Below are positions 35,306-45,567 of a stretch of DNA of 64,000 nucleotides, one piece after another. The DNA lies in the NCBI GenBank assembly GCA_028715885.1, contig JAQUQX010000002.1:84686-148685 (forward strand). Direction: 5' to 3'. The position numbers and the translations under genes are program-made. The notes beneath the pieces are model-generated. The model was not told where the DNA came from. It made no database searches and was given only the letters and a program-made list of their open reading frames with translations. Numbering within the stretch: position 1 is the stretch's first letter; every line of letters starts with the position of its first letter. This DNA comes from Candidatus Methanoperedens sp. GTDB lineage: Archaea > Halobacteriota > Methanosarcinia > Methanosarcinales > Methanoperedenaceae.

Positions 35306-37962
35306 TTATTGTTCCTCCTTCTCTTATCCTTCAATGGAATTGAAAATATAAATGTACTCCCTTTACCAAACTTGCTTTCCACCGATATAGTGCCTCCGTG
35401 CAGTTCCACAAGCTGCTTTGTAATCGCAAGCCCTATTCCCGTACCGCCATATTTCCGGCTTGATCCCATATCCACCTGCTGGAACATCCTGAATAATTTC
35501 CCCATATCCTCTTCCTTAATCCCTATTCCCGTATCAGAGACCGAAAACTTAGCCATATCGCCCTCTTTTTTCGACGTTACAGTAACAGTCCCGCCTTCAG
35601 GCTTGATGAATTTCACTGCATTATCAAGCAGGTTGGAAAATATCTGTTTGAATCTCTTCCTGTCTGCCATTATAAACCCGAGTTTGGGGTCCAATTCTTT
35701 TATAACCAGCAAATTACGACTCGCTGCGGATGGTTTTATCTGGTCAATGGTTTCCTCTATGGTTTCAGGCACAGCCACTTTCTCAATAGTGAGTTCCAGC
35801 TTCTTTGCTTCTATCAGGGTCAGGTCAAGAATATCTTCGATTAGGCTGAGCTGGCGTTTTCCGCTTCTAAGAATATTGTCTATGAAATGTTCCTGTCTCT
35901 CATTCAATTCTCCAGCCATCTTCCCCTTCAGCAGTTCTGAAAACCCCAGTACCGCATTCATCGGGGTTCGCAGTTCATGGCTCATGATTGATAAAAACTC
36001 GGACTTTGCGCGGCTTGCATGGGCAAGGCGCTCGTTTTCAAGGCGCATTTTTTCCGCGATTTTTTTCTCGGTCAAGTCGCGCATAAATACAAAGAACTTT
36101 CCACCTCCAATCTCCAGATAATTAACACTGGCTTCAATTTCAATAATTCTGCCATCCTTACGCTTATGACGAGTTTCGAATCTGTCCCAGCCAGCCTCAA
36201 TTATTCGCTTAATGCGTTGAACTATCATTGCCTCTGTTTCTACAACCTCGAGATCCTTTATGCTCATATTAAGCAATTCGTCGCGACTATAACCTATCAT
36301 AGAGCAATAGGAATCATTGACATCCAGGATGCGCCCCTGAACATCAGCAACAAAAAAACCATCCGTCGCAGTACGGAGTATGGTTTTGTATTCCAACTCC
36401 GATTTCTTGCGCTCTGTGATATCCAGAAAAACGCCGTACATTGCAGGTTTATCATGGTAGGTAAAAGGAATTGCCACAATCTCCACATCTACAGGCGTGC
36501 CGTCAAGCCTCAGGAACTTTTCTTCTATGAGAGGCGCTATTTTTCCTTCCTCCTGCATACGAATGCGTTCTTTGGCAATCTTATGGTAATCGGGATGTAT
36601 AATTTCCAATACCGGTTTTCCAATGAATAGAGAAGGATTTGCTGCGCCAAGAATTTTTGCTCCTGCTAAATTCATAAACACAAATTTACCTTCGGAATGG
36701 ATAGCGATTCCATACGGGGAGAATTCCACAAGCCTGCGGTAGCGTTCCTCGCTCTCCCGCAGCGCCTCCTCAGACCGCTTGCGCTCTGTGATGTCCCTTG
36801 CCACATGAATGACGCGGATGACCTTTCCGGTTTCATCTTTAATGGGAGAGGTGGAGACCTCTACATATCGCTTTTCCCCATCCCTGACGCAATGTATATG
36901 CTCGGTTACTGAATATTCGCCTGTGTTTATGGTTTCCAGAAGAGGGCACAATTCATCAAAAAGATTACACGGTCCTGCGCGTTTATGGGTTATCTCATAA
37001 CAGGTTTTTCCAATCACATCTTCTTTATTCAGCCCGTAACTTTCCAGGAAAAACGTATTTGCATCGATTATCCTGAAATCACTGACATCAATAACTGAAA
37101 TAGCGTCGTTCATGCTATTCAGGACGGTTTCGATAAATTCTTTTGATTTTTTAAGCGCATCCGCAGCCTGCATGCGCTCGGCGGTTGATTTCTGAAGTCC
37201 TTCAGCCATTTTATTGAAGGTATCTGCCAGTTCGCCGATTTCGTCCTTTGATTTGATTTCTATCCTGGCGCCAAGATTACCCCCGCCTATATCGACGGCT
37301 GCTTCTCTTAGTTTCATAACCGGATTAGCGATGTTTCTGGAAAAAACATAGCCGAGACCAAGAGCACCGGTAACAGCAGCTAAACTGATTATAAGAATAA
37401 TATTGTAAAGGAATGCAGCATTTTGTTTGGCTGTGTTTTGTTGTTCCGCCTGCATATCCACTTCCACTTTTGAAAGTTTAAGACCGTCGCTTCGGATTCT
37501 GGCGGCGACATCGTCAAGCTTCCGCACCAGATTTTCGTAATTTCCGATTACAAACTTTCCTGTTGTTTTCGTTTCATTATCATGCGCTTTTAACAGCGCT
37601 TCCCCAACAGACTGAAGCTCGTCTGTTTCAGACTTGATCGCTGATAAAATCTTTATAGCCTCGGGATTCTTCACCCTCGCTTCTATTATCGAATTTTGCT
37701 CGCGTAAAGATGCGAGTCTCTGGTAGAATTTCGTTCTGTCTGTTTCGTTATGCAATGTTAAATACAGCATTAAATGCCCCTGCGCCCTTTTTGCATAACT
37801 GCTCACTTCATTTGACGCTTCAACTATAGTTCCAAAATGTTTTTCACCGCCTTCATAAGTGCTAACAACATGGTTATTGGCATAAAGACTAAGAATACCG
37901 ACAAGACCTACTAATAATGAAACCGCTATAAACCCGGTAATCAATTTTTGTTTAATTTTCAT
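35302..37962 (-). CDS. Membrane sensor histidine kinase, four-helix sensor-HAMP-PAS(3)-HisKA-HATPase
   Basis: The 886-residue protein has TM1 (about 8-28), an external helical sensor (29-185, MCP four-helix type), TM2 (about 186-208), HAMP (209-265), three PAS domains (about 275-400, 400-525, 525-640), a HisKA with the phospho-histidine in FLSIMSHELRTPMNAVLGF near 655, and an ATPase domain (DNAVKFI near 784, SDTGIGI near 814, GGTGIGLAI near 839). The ligand is unknown. The gene precedes and overlaps a single-domain receiver gene by 4 bases. Confidence 0.92.
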   Translation of the reverse strand: MKIKQKLITGFIAVSLLVGLVGILSLYANNHVVSTYEGGEKHFGTIVEASNEVSSYAKRAQGHLMLYLTLHNETDRTKFYQRLASLREQNSIIEARVKNPEAIKILSAIKSETDELQSVGEALLKAHDNETKTTGKFVIGNYENLVRKLDDVAARIRSDGLKLSKVEVDMQAEQQNTAKQNAAFLYNIILIISLAAVTGALGLGYVFSRNIANPVMKLREAAVDIGGGNLGARIEIKSKDEIGELADTFNKMAEGLQKSTAERMQAADALKKSKEFIETVLNSMNDAISVIDVSDFRIIDANTFFLESYGLNKEDVIGKTCYEITHKRAGPCNLFDELCPLLETINTGEYSVTEHIHCVRDGEKRYVEVSTSPIKDETGKVIRVIHVARDITERKRSEEALRESEERYRRLVEFSPYGIAIHSEGKFVFMNLAGAKILGAANPSLFIGKPVLEIIHPDYHKIAKERIRMQEEGKIAPLIEEKFLRLDGTPVDVEIVAIPFTYHDKPAMYGVFLDITERKKSELEYKTILRTATDGFFVADVQGRILDVNDSYCSMIGYSRDELLNMSIKDLEVVETEAMIVQRIKRIIEAGWDRFETRHKRKDGRIIEIEASVNYLEIGGGKFFVFMRDLTEKKIAEKMRLENERLAHASRAKSEFLSIMSHELRTPMNAVLGFSELLKGKMAGELNERQEHFIDNILRSGKRQLSLIEDILDLTLIEAKKLELTIEKVAVPETIEETIDQIKPSAASRNLLVIKELDPKLGFIMADRKRFKQIFSNLLDNAVKFIKPEGGTVTVTSKKEGDMAKFSVSDTGIGIKEEDMGKLFRMFQQVDMGSSRKYGGTGIGLAITKQLVELHGGTISVESKFGKGSTFIFSIPLKDKRRRNNK

Positions 37963-38062
37963 CTTTATTGCCTTTCTTAAAAAATCTGTAAGATTCTTGA
38001 TGCTATACCCGCATCACTCCTGTGTTATTTAATATAAACATAGTAAGTTTGCAATATAACCC

Positions 38063-39289
38063 TTATGTCGATGCGTCATTTTCCCTGACCGGGAGCATGA
38101 AGTAGAATGTCGAGCCCTCACCGGGCTTGGATTCCACCCAGATTCGTCCTCCATGGCGTTCCACGATTTTCTTGCATATCGCAAGCCCCATTCCGGTGCT
38201 GGGGCCCTCCTTGCCATACATGCGCTGGGATATTAAAAATATGCGGTCGTGGTACTGCGGGTCTATCCCGACGCCGTTATCGCGCACCGAGAATACCCAT
38301 TCATTTCCCTTTTGCTTTGCGCTGATATGGACGCACGGCGGCTCGCTGCTTCGGAACTTGATGGCATTTTCTATCAGGTTATGAAACAACTGGAGAAGCT
38401 GGAGCTTGTCAGACATTACAGCAGGCAGGGGGTCGTGGGTTATCACAGCACCGTTCTTCTCAATATCTCCCTTGAGATTATCCAGCGCGCAGTTCAATAC
38501 GGTGGCGCTATCGGTAGCCTCAAAGCGGGTACCCACGCGCGAATATGCTATCAGGTCGTTATTTCTTTTCTTCATCCGGGCAACGGCATCCAGAGTGCGC
38601 ATAAATAATTCACCATCATCCTTATCGAACTTATGAAAGTAGCGTCGGCATAACAACTCCATGTTGCCAAGTACCGTTTTTAGCGGCTGCTGCAAATCAC
38701 GCGAGCCCAGATGGACGAATTGTTCTAATTCCGCGCTGGAACGGGCTAACGCATTCAGGGTCTGCCTTAACTCAGCCTCAGCCCGCTGGCGTTCGGCTAT
38801 TTCTCTCTCAAGTTCGACGATTTTCTCCTCAAGCTTCCTTACGATGCGCTCGCTGTATTGTTTTAAGTATTCTTCCTCTGTCCTGATGAGGGGTTTTCCG
38901 AGTTTTATCTTTCCCGCTTCATATTCCCTGAGCACAGTTTCTATTTCTTGCAGCAGGTCTTTCAGTTTCGCCGGTTTAACGATGAATCGCGACGCCCCCA
39001 GTTTCACCGCCAGCTCCCTGTCCTTTTCGCTCTCGAAGTGCGCGGTATAAAACACTACAGGGATGCCCTTTGTAATTTCGTTCTTTTTCAGTTCCCGCAA
39101 CAGCGCGAACCCGTCCATTCCGGGCATCATAATATCGGATATTATGAGGTCGGGCTTTGACGCCTCCACGGATTCCAGAGCCTCGATGCCGTTGCACGCC
39201 TCCTCAACTTCATGGTTTTTAGCTGAAAGCATCTCACTGAGCAAAATCCTGTCGTTCTGGTTATCGTCCACAACCAATACTTTTGCCAT
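38063..39289 (-). CDS. Hybrid receiver-histidine kinase-like protein with altered phospho-acceptor site
   Basis: About 408 residues: receiver domain first (KVLVVDDNQND, Asp in PDLIISDIMMPGMDG near 48-62), a coiled-coil (150-185), then a HisKA-like helix and ATPase (LIENAIKF near 310, VRDNGVGID near 345, GLAICKKIVERHGG). In this kinase branch the HisKA motif is normally SHDLQEPL; here it reads GSRDLQQPLKT, with Arg where the phospho-histidine should be. A His lies three residues earlier (FVHLGSRD). ATG 39289 follows a G-rich ribosome site; TTG 39304 is less likely. Confidence 0.85.
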   Translation of the reverse strand: MAKVLVVDDNQNDRILLSEMLSAKNHEVEEACNGIEALESVEASKPDLIISDIMMPGMDGFALLRELKKNEITKGIPVVFYTAHFESEKDRELAVKLGASRFIVKPAKLKDLLQEIETVLREYEAGKIKLGKPLIRTEEEYLKQYSERIVRKLEEKIVELEREIAERQRAEAELRQTLNALARSSAELEQFVHLGSRDLQQPLKTVLGNMELLCRRYFHKFDKDDGELFMRTLDAVARMKKRNNDLIAYSRVGTRFEATDSATVLNCALDNLKGDIEKNGAVITHDPLPAVMSDKLQLLQLFHNLIENAIKFRSSEPPCVHISAKQKGNEWVFSVRDNGVGIDPQYHDRIFLISQRMYGKEGPSTGMGLAICKKIVERHGGRIWVESKPGEGSTFYFMLPVRENDAST

Positions 39290-39516
39290 TGCTATCCCCC
39301 CCAACTTTTTGTTTCTTATGGCACCCCATTAACCGAATCCTCCTTGATTATTCTCATTCCACTGGCGTCTCAGCATCATCCGCTACATCAAGAACATACC
39401 TGCTAACATCCCGTTTTATCCAATTTTATTAACAGTATTTATTCCACTTGCTAATAATTAAACTTTTGTTTCAAGTTTCAAATGCCTTCCCGCAATATTC
39501 TGGGTAAATTCAGGCT

Positions 39517-40599
39517 TTATTTTATCTGGAAAGGAACCAGCGTCAAGCTGAGCAGCCCCAGGACAAAAGCAATAATACCAAGAGCCATCCTTCCTTTTCC
39601 AAGCGGTATTTCGTCATTAAGGGGTTTGGGATGACCCGCGGCTGCAAAGAATGAAAGGAAAAGTCCCCACACTATCCATAAAAACCCATCGTGGTTCTGG
39701 ATATATGTGACGTAAAATCCAAGCGACATAAGTATAAAGGGCATAACATTCGATACGTGTTTGGCTTTCTCACCCAGCATCGCGCGAAGAACGTGCCCGC
39801 CGTCCAACTGCCCTGCAGGGATGAGGTTTAAGGCTGTAATCAGCATCCCCACCCAGCCCGCAAATGCAACGGGATGCATTACCGATGCATCGGCTGTCGG
39901 AATGAACCTGGTTATATATTCAAACAGCGGGGGAATGCCCAGTTGAATCTGGTAACCCCCCGGAACAGTAGGAAGCGGGGGTTGTAGAAGACCTATGACA
40001 GTAACAATAACCGAGACAAAAAGACCAATCAGGGGACCTGAAACACCAACATCAAAAAGCGCTTTGCGGTTTGGTACAGGTCCGCGATGCTTGATTATGG
40101 CCCCCATTGTACCAATCATGCTGGGAAACGGGATAAAATAAGGCAACGACGTACGCATACCGTGTTTTTTTGCGACCAGGTAGTGTCCCGCCTCGTGAGC
40201 CCCGAGTACGGTCATAATTGCAATCGTAAACGGGATGCCCTTCAGGACTTCGGAAGGGGTGGTTATCGGGTCGGCGCCGAAAAGGAACGAACCCATCACC
40301 ATGGTAGTAATAACAGTAGCAAGAGCCAGCACCACATTTATCCATGGTCGTTCGCCCGCCACTGAAAATGGCGATGCTATGATTACGTGTTCACCCAGTT
40401 CATACTTAATGGATAACTGGTATCCTTTTTCAGTAAAGACCTGCCATAATTTTTGATAGATTTCCCTTATATCCTCTCTCGGGATTCCAAAGAAATAGAT
40501 ATTGTTGTCCTCATGCTGGATATCATAAATTGAGAAAAACTGGTTTACTTTTCCTGCCAGTTCTTCATCTGCCTGGGACTTTTGGAGAAGATTATTCAT
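39517..40599 (-). CDS. Site-2 protease family membrane metalloprotease (M50)
   Basis: The 360-residue protein has the zinc motif HEAGH in TVLGAHEAGHYLVAKKHG near 130-147 and the third-ligand region ALNLIPAGQLDGGHVLRAM near 255-273, between about six or seven membrane segments. The first 80 residues are a cytosolic domain. Such proteases cut substrates inside the membrane, often to free regulators. It lies 17 bases after the DUF35 gene of the mevalonate operon and may share its transcript. Substrate unknown. Confidence 0.88.
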   Translation of the reverse strand: MNNLLQKSQADEELAGKVNQFFSIYDIQHEDNNIYFFGIPREDIREIYQKLWQVFTEKGYQLSIKYELGEHVIIASPFSVAGERPWINVVLALATVITTMVMGSFLFGADPITTPSEVLKGIPFTIAIMTVLGAHEAGHYLVAKKHGMRTSLPYFIPFPSMIGTMGAIIKHRGPVPNRKALFDVGVSGPLIGLFVSVIVTVIGLLQPPLPTVPGGYQIQLGIPPLFEYITRFIPTADASVMHPVAFAGWVGMLITALNLIPAGQLDGGHVLRAMLGEKAKHVSNVMPFILMSLGFYVTYIQNHDGFLWIVWGLFLSFFAAAGHPKPLNDEIPLGKGRMALGIIAFVLGLLSLTLVPFQIK

Positions 40600-40616
40600 T
40601 TATATTATTCTATCTC

Positions 40617-41018
40617 TTATTTAACAGTCTCAAGAGGGATAAATTTTGTCCCGTAATATATCATTCCTTTCTCGCTCTCTTCACCAAGTCTCCTGAATGC
40701 GGATTTGACCTTCATGCCTATATGAATGTCTTCATGGGCGCAAATTACCTGTGAAGTGAGCCTGGGACCTTCATCCAGTTTGATTATCGCAAGTATGTAA
40801 GGGGTATGCTTTGCATAATCCTTTGCAGCGCTATGCACTATCGTATAAGTCAATACCTCGCCTTTTCCTTTGAATTTAAATGGGACAATCTTCCCGTTCC
40901 TCCTGCATCGCGTGCACATATTCCTTGGCGGATAATAATTTTCCCCGCATTTTTCACAGCGCGTTCCGATGAGATTATACAGGTTTTTTAATCGTCTCCA
41001 GAATCTTGGAACTGACAT
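40617..41018 (-). CDS. DUF35 OB-fold/zinc-ribbon protein of the thiolase-HMGCS complex
   Basis: The 133-residue protein has a rubredoxin-like zinc ribbon (CEKCGENYYPPRNMCTRC near 18-35) followed by an OB fold (FKFKGKGEVLTYTIVHSAAKD and more). In archaea this protein joins acetoacetyl-CoA thiolase and HMG-CoA synthase in one complex that passes the intermediate directly. Here it is encoded 2 bases after the thiolase gene, in the expected order. Confidence 0.9.
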   Translation of the reverse strand: MSVPRFWRRLKNLYNLIGTRCEKCGENYYPPRNMCTRCRRNGKIVPFKFKGKGEVLTYTIVHSAAKDYAKHTPYILAIIKLDEGPRLTSQVICAHEDIHIGMKVKSAFRRLGEESEKGMIYYGTKFIPLETVK

Positions 41019-41020
41019 AA

Positions 41021-42190
41021 TTATCTCTCCCTTCCGAAAATATGGACAACCGCAGTGCCGCCTGACCCTCCAACATTATGGGTAAGACCTATTTCCGCGC
41101 CCTCTATCTGCCGTTTGCCCGCCTCGCCGCGCAGTTGATGTGTTATTTCAACAGCCTGCTTTACCCCGGTCGCACCGACTGGATGACCGCATGCTTTTAA
41201 TCCGCCCGACGGGTTGATGGGAATTTTCCCTCCGATGGCTGTAATGCCCGATTCGGCAGCCTTCCCTCCCTCGCCTTTTTTCACAAAACCGAGATCCTCG
41301 ATTGCGCAGATTTCCGCGATGGTGAAACAATCATGCACTTCCGCGAAATCGATATCTTTCGAGGTAAGCTTAGCCATTTTATAAGCCCTGTTTGCCGCTG
41401 CTACGGTTGCGTCAAGCGTTGTTATATCCGGTCTATCATGAAGCGATATGGTGCCGCTGGCTTGCGCCGAGGCTTTTACATATACCGGAGTATCCGTGTA
41501 TTTATGCGCTATCTCAGCCGGAGCGAGAACCACAGCCGAAGCGCCATCCGTAATCGGCGAGCAGTCAAAGACGCGCAGTGGGTCTGCCACCATGACCGAA
41601 TTAATGACAGTTTCTATTGATATCTCGTTCTGGAACTGCGCTTTCGGGTTCATGGTGCCGTTATGGTGGTTCTTAACAGCGACCGCAGCCAGTTGTTCCT
41701 GCGTTGTCCCGTATTTATGCATGTGCAGCCTCGCAATCATTGCATATAGTCCCGGGAACGTGGCTCCCATTACGCCTTCCCATTCCCGGTCGGCTGCCGC
41801 GGCAAGCGCATCCGTGGTGGTTTCAACGCCCACATCGGTCATTTTCTCGGCTCCGCCTGCAATTACAATATCGTGATAACCCGAAGCCACTGCAATAATC
41901 CCCTGGCGAAGCGCCAGTCCGCCTGAGGCGCACGCAGCCTCAACACGCGTTGAGGGGATATGTAGGCTTGCAAGTCCTGAATAATCCGCAATCAGGGCGC
42001 CGATATGCTCCTGCTCTATAAACCTGCCGCCGCTCATATTGCCCACGTAAAGCGCATCGATTTTCCCGCCCTGCACATTGGCATCTGCCAGTGCGCTTAC
42101 TCCAGCCTCTACAAAAAGTTCCCTGAATGATTTATCCCATAATTCACCGAATTCCGTGCATCCGACTCCGATAATAGCAACGTCTCTCAT
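41021..42190 (-). CDS. Acetyl-CoA C-acetyltransferase (archaeal thiolase)
   Basis: The 389-residue protein has the nucleophile Cys in [14 protein letters not shown] near 84-97, [16 protein letters not shown] near 285 and [17 protein letters not shown] near 330-346. It joins two acetyl-CoA to acetoacetyl-CoA, the first step of the mevalonate route to archaeal lipids. It lies between the HMG-CoA synthase and DUF35 genes, which match the known archaeal complex. Confidence 0.92.
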   Translation of the reverse strand: MRDVAIIGVGCTEFGELWDKSFRELFVEAGVSALADANVQGGKIDALYVGNMSGGRFIEQEHIGALIADYSGLASLHIPSTRVEAACASGGLALRQGIIAVASGYHDIVIAGGAEKMTDVGVETTTDALAAAADREWEGVMGATFPGLYAMIARLHMHKYGTTQEQLAAVAVKNHHNGTMNPKAQFQNEISIETVINSVMVADPLRVFDCSPITDGASAVVLAPAEIAHKYTDTPVYVKASAQASGTISLHDRPDITTLDATVAAANRAYKMAKLTSKDIDFAEVHDCFTIAEICAIEDLGFVKKGEGGKAAESGITAIGGKIPINPSGGLKACGHPVGATGVKQAVEITHQLRGEAGKRQIEGAEIGLTHNVGGSGGTAVVHIFGRER

Positions 42191-42199
42191 GATTTCACC

Positions 42200-43249
42200 T
42201 TATAATTTAATCTTTCCTTTGTGTTTCGCATAGGTCGCATAATTGATGTAAATTGGGTTAGCCAGCAATTGTTCCACGCTGGGCGCGCCATTTCGTACCT
42301 CGTCTATTTTGTCTGTAACTGTCATGGAAAAAGCATCGCTTCCTGCGCCTGAACCAAAAGCAGTCACGAATATCCTGTCCCCGGGCTTGGCAATATCAAG
42401 GGTAGCTGCAAGCCCCATCATACAGGAGCCAGAATACGTATTCCCGAGGCGGGAAACTACAAGACCGGGTTTAATCTGCTCGTTCGTGAAACCCAGCATC
42501 TTTGCCACGCGTGTCGGGAATTTGCCATTGGGCTGGTGGAAAATTGCATAATCGTAATCCTGTGGTTTTGTGCCTATCCTTTCCATAAGACCCAGAGCCG
42601 CAGATGTAACATGTTTAAAGTACCCCGGCTCGCCTGTAAACCTGCCGCCGTGTTCGGGGTAAGGCATACCCTCTCTCCTCCAGAAATCAGGCGTGTCCGT
42701 GGTGAAGGAATACGTTGATTCGATATCCGCCACCGTATTCTTCTTGCCTATAATATACGCTACCCCGCCTGCTGCTGCTGTATATTCAAGCGCGTCACCC
42801 GGCGCGCCCTGCGAGACATCGGAACCGATTGCCATCCCGAGTTCAATCATGTCTGCGCCCACCAGACCCATACATGTCTGGATAGCGGCAGTGCCCGCTT
42901 TGCAGGCGAACTCAAAATCCGCCGCTGTGAGGTTGGGAGTTGCGCCGATAGCTTCAGCCACAACAGTGCTTGAGGGTTTCACAGCATAGGGATGGCTTTC
43001 CGAACCAGTATATACCGCCCCGATTTTTTCAGGATTAATCCCGGCGCGGTTAATCGCATTGCGTGCGGCTTCCACGGCTATTGTAATGGTATCTTCATCC
43101 ATGTCAGGCACGGATTTTTCATAAACCATAAGCCCGTCAATAATACTATTTGCATTATCACCCCATACCTTGGCTATCTCTTCTATCTTGATTCTGTAGC
43201 GGGGTATGTAAGCGCCATATGAAACAATTCCAACACTCATTTTTAACAC
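42200..43249 (-). CDS. Hydroxymethylglutaryl-CoA synthase
   Basis: The 349-residue protein is of normal archaeal length. The catalytic Cys is in [17 protein letters not shown] near 113-129, the catalytic Glu in [15 protein letters not shown] near 80, and the His in [12 protein letters not shown] near 235. It makes HMG-CoA from acetoacetyl-CoA and acetyl-CoA. It is the first enzyme gene of the operon, after the HTH regulator (34-base gap) and before thiolase (9-base gap). Confidence 0.95.
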   Translation of the reverse strand: MLKMSVGIVSYGAYIPRYRIKIEEIAKVWGDNANSIIDGLMVYEKSVPDMDEDTITIAVEAARNAINRAGINPEKIGAVYTGSESHPYAVKPSSTVVAEAIGATPNLTAADFEFACKAGTAAIQTCMGLVGADMIELGMAIGSDVSQGAPGDALEYTAAAGGVAYIIGKKNTVADIESTYSFTTDTPDFWRREGMPYPEHGGRFTGEPGYFKHVTSAALGLMERIGTKPQDYDYAIFHQPNGKFPTRVAKMLGFTNEQIKPGLVVSRLGNTYSGSCMMGLAATLDIAKPGDRIFVTAFGSGAGSDAFSMTVTDKIDEVRNGAPSVEQLLANPIYINYATYAKHKGKIKL

Positions 43250-43283
43250 CTCGATTTTTAATTGGTTTATTTAAAATAGAATA

Positions 43284-44066
43284 TTAATGTTTTGCATCGT
43301 GCGATTGAAGCGCACGAATCAGGTCGTTTATTGGCATGACTGTAGCAACGAGAGGCACGTGTTCTATTTCCGCGATTTTAGCTGCGATTTTGTCAACCTG
43401 TGATGCGGTAATCCCGTGAATTACAACCAGGGCAGGTTTCAGGTTTGTCACCCTGAGCGCCACCATGGGCGACCTGCCGGTTGAAACCTGCGTGTAAATC
43501 ATAGCTCTCTCCGAACTCCAGCCGTACAGCTTCTGGAACTCGTTGTAGGAAAGCGTAAGTATAGCCTTTAAACTATCGATTATAGTGTACCCGTACAATG
43601 GTTTTATGTATTCGCTTGCAGGGCTGTATACCACATCTCCTCTAATCAGTTTTGTTAGTTCCTCTACGGAAATAGGCGAAAGATACTCATGAATCTCATA
43701 TATGGCATCTGCGCTGAACCCGCCCCGCAGCATGCCTTCGTAAGAACGGATTTTTGCCCCGCCGTGCGCTGTATCCATTTCAAGGATTGCTTCCACAATC
43801 TTGCTCACGATAAAAATACCGGGGGATTTTCTCCTGCCGCTCTCGTAATCGCTTATCACGGATGGGGAAACTTTCAGGAAAGAAGCGAGGTCGGTCTGGG
43901 ATATTTCAAAATTGGCGCGCCATTTTTTCAGCGTCTCCCCGGGATTATCGGAGAGCGTGATTTCCCCTGCCATTTTTTCGGCTAACTTGTTCCTCAAGTC
44001 GTGGTACGAGCCATTGATAACAGAAGCGGGGGGGACGGGCATAGCAACGGCTGCTTTTTCAGTCAT
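43284..44066 (-). CDS. HTH (XRE-type) transcription regulator of the mevalonate operon
   Basis: Residues 45-95 form an XRE-type helix-turn-helix (LKKWRANFEISQTDLASFLKVSPSVISDYESGRRKSPG). The C-terminal 150 residues hold an alpha/beta domain (PALVVIHGITASQVDKIAAKIAEIEHVPLVATVMPINDLIRAL), as in COG1709 archaeal regulators. It lies 34 bases upstream of HMG-CoA synthase on the same strand, so it is likely part of and possibly a regulator of the operon. The ligand is unknown. Confidence 0.82.
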   Translation of the reverse strand: MTEKAAVAMPVPPASVINGSYHDLRNKLAEKMAGEITLSDNPGETLKKWRANFEISQTDLASFLKVSPSVISDYESGRRKSPGIFIVSKIVEAILEMDTAHGGAKIRSYEGMLRGGFSADAIYEIHEYLSPISVEELTKLIRGDVVYSPASEYIKPLYGYTIIDSLKAILTLSYNEFQKLYGWSSERAMIYTQVSTGRSPMVALRVTNLKPALVVIHGITASQVDKIAAKIAEIEHVPLVATVMPINDLIRALQSHDAKH

Positions 44067-44159
44067 GTTAATGGCGGGTTACGATGTGAAGGCATATAAA
44101 ACTAACGAAAGGGACTTCGGCAAATAACGAAGTGGGATTATTGCAGGCTGTTTTTATGT

Positions 44160-45404
44160 TCAAACTACATCTCTCGGGTCTGCAATCTCCCCTCTCAGCG
44201 CGCTCGCCGCCGCCGTTTCAGGCGAGGAGAGGTAAATCAAACCTCCTGCTCCCATCCTGCCCTTGAAATTACGATTAGAGGTGGAGAGGCACGTCTCGCC
44301 TTCGCATATCACTCCCATGTGCGCCCCGAGGCAGGGACCGCAGCCAGGCGGCGCGATAATAACGCCCGCTTTCAGCAGTGCGGCTATTATACCCGATTCC
44401 GTGGCTTTGATGAGGACAGAACGCGAGGCTGGAAGCACAATCGTTCGCACTTTCACCTTTTTGCCCTTGAGAATCTTTGCCACGACCTCCAAATCCTCGT
44501 ACCTGCCGTTGGTGCACGAGCCTATGAAAACCTGGTCAAGCTTTGTTCCCTCGACCTCTTTAACAGAAGAAACATTATCCACTTCGTGCGGCTTTGCGAC
44601 CTGAGGCGGAAGGTCATCAACATCAAAAGTATATTCCTCGCAATACTGCGCATCCTTATCAGCATACACAGGCGTGTATTTTTCCTGAGCCTTACCTTTC
44701 AGGTACTCAAAGGTCTTTTCATCAGGCGGCACGATGCCTGTTTTCGCTCCCATCTCGATGGACATGTTGCACAGCGTCATGCGCTCTGCCATTGATAGTT
44801 TGCTGATTGTTTCGCCGTAGTATTCTATCGCCCTGTAGTTTGCGCCATCAGCGCCCACGTTTTTGATGATAAAAAGCGTCATGTCCTTTGCAGATACGCC
44901 TTTTGCCAGCTTTCCTTTCACAGTTATCTTTATGGTTTTCGGGACTCGTAACCAGAGTTTCCCGGTTGCGAAAATCTCAGCCATGTCGGTGGCGCCTACT
45001 CCGGTCGCGAATGCCCCGAAGGCGCCGTAAGTGCATGAGTGCGAATCCGCGCCGATTATGAGTTTACCCGGAAGGGCGAACCCATGCTCAGGAAGCACCT
45101 GGTGGCAGATGCCCTCGCCGATGTCGAAGAAGTTGGTAATACCCTGCTCTTTTATCCATTTTCTTATGCTTTGCTGGAGCTTTGCGGCGGTTTCGTTGTT
45201 GGCAGGCGCGATATGGTCAAACGGTATGATTATCCGTTCGGGATTCCATACTTTTTTTGCGCCCATTTCGTTGAATGCCTTCGTGGCAAGAACGCTTGTC
45301 CCGTCATGCGCCATTGCATAATCTATGTTCGCAATTACAAACTCATCTGCAAGCGCGGGTTTCCCGGATGCGCGGGATAGTATTTTTTCACTTATTGTAG
45401 GCAT
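44160..45404 (-). CDS. 3-isopropylmalate/homoaconitate dehydratase large subunit
   Basis: The 414-residue protein is the LeuC/AksD type of aconitase. Seen are [20 protein letters not shown] near 117-136, [13 protein letters not shown] near 292 and [19 protein letters not shown] near 351, giving the three Cys ligands of the [4Fe-4S] cluster. Small subunits (LeuD/AksE) are separate and not in this window, so substrate choice (leucine pathway or coenzyme B homoaconitate) is undecided. Confidence 0.9.
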   Translation of the reverse strand: MPTISEKILSRASGKPALADEFVIANIDYAMAHDGTSVLATKAFNEMGAKKVWNPERIIIPFDHIAPANNETAAKLQQSIRKWIKEQGITNFFDIGEGICHQVLPEHGFALPGKLIIGADSHSCTYGAFGAFATGVGATDMAEIFATGKLWLRVPKTIKITVKGKLAKGVSAKDMTLFIIKNVGADGANYRAIEYYGETISKLSMAERMTLCNMSIEMGAKTGIVPPDEKTFEYLKGKAQEKYTPVYADKDAQYCEEYTFDVDDLPPQVAKPHEVDNVSSVKEVEGTKLDQVFIGSCTNGRYEDLEVVAKILKGKKVKVRTIVLPASRSVLIKATESGIIAALLKAGVIIAPPGCGPCLGAHMGVICEGETCLSTSNRNFKGRMGAGGLIYLSSPETAAASALRGEIADPRDVV

Positions 45405-45567
45405 TTGTTGTTAATAGGATTTTAGAAATAAATAGGTTTACTTAACGCAGTAAACATAAACATTATCATGCTTTAAAGCCCTAATAACAAAAAACCCAGA
45501 CACGCAAAAGAACTTTCATATCTGCGTTCATCTGTGGTTAATATTTTCAAATTCAGGTGAGAAACCC

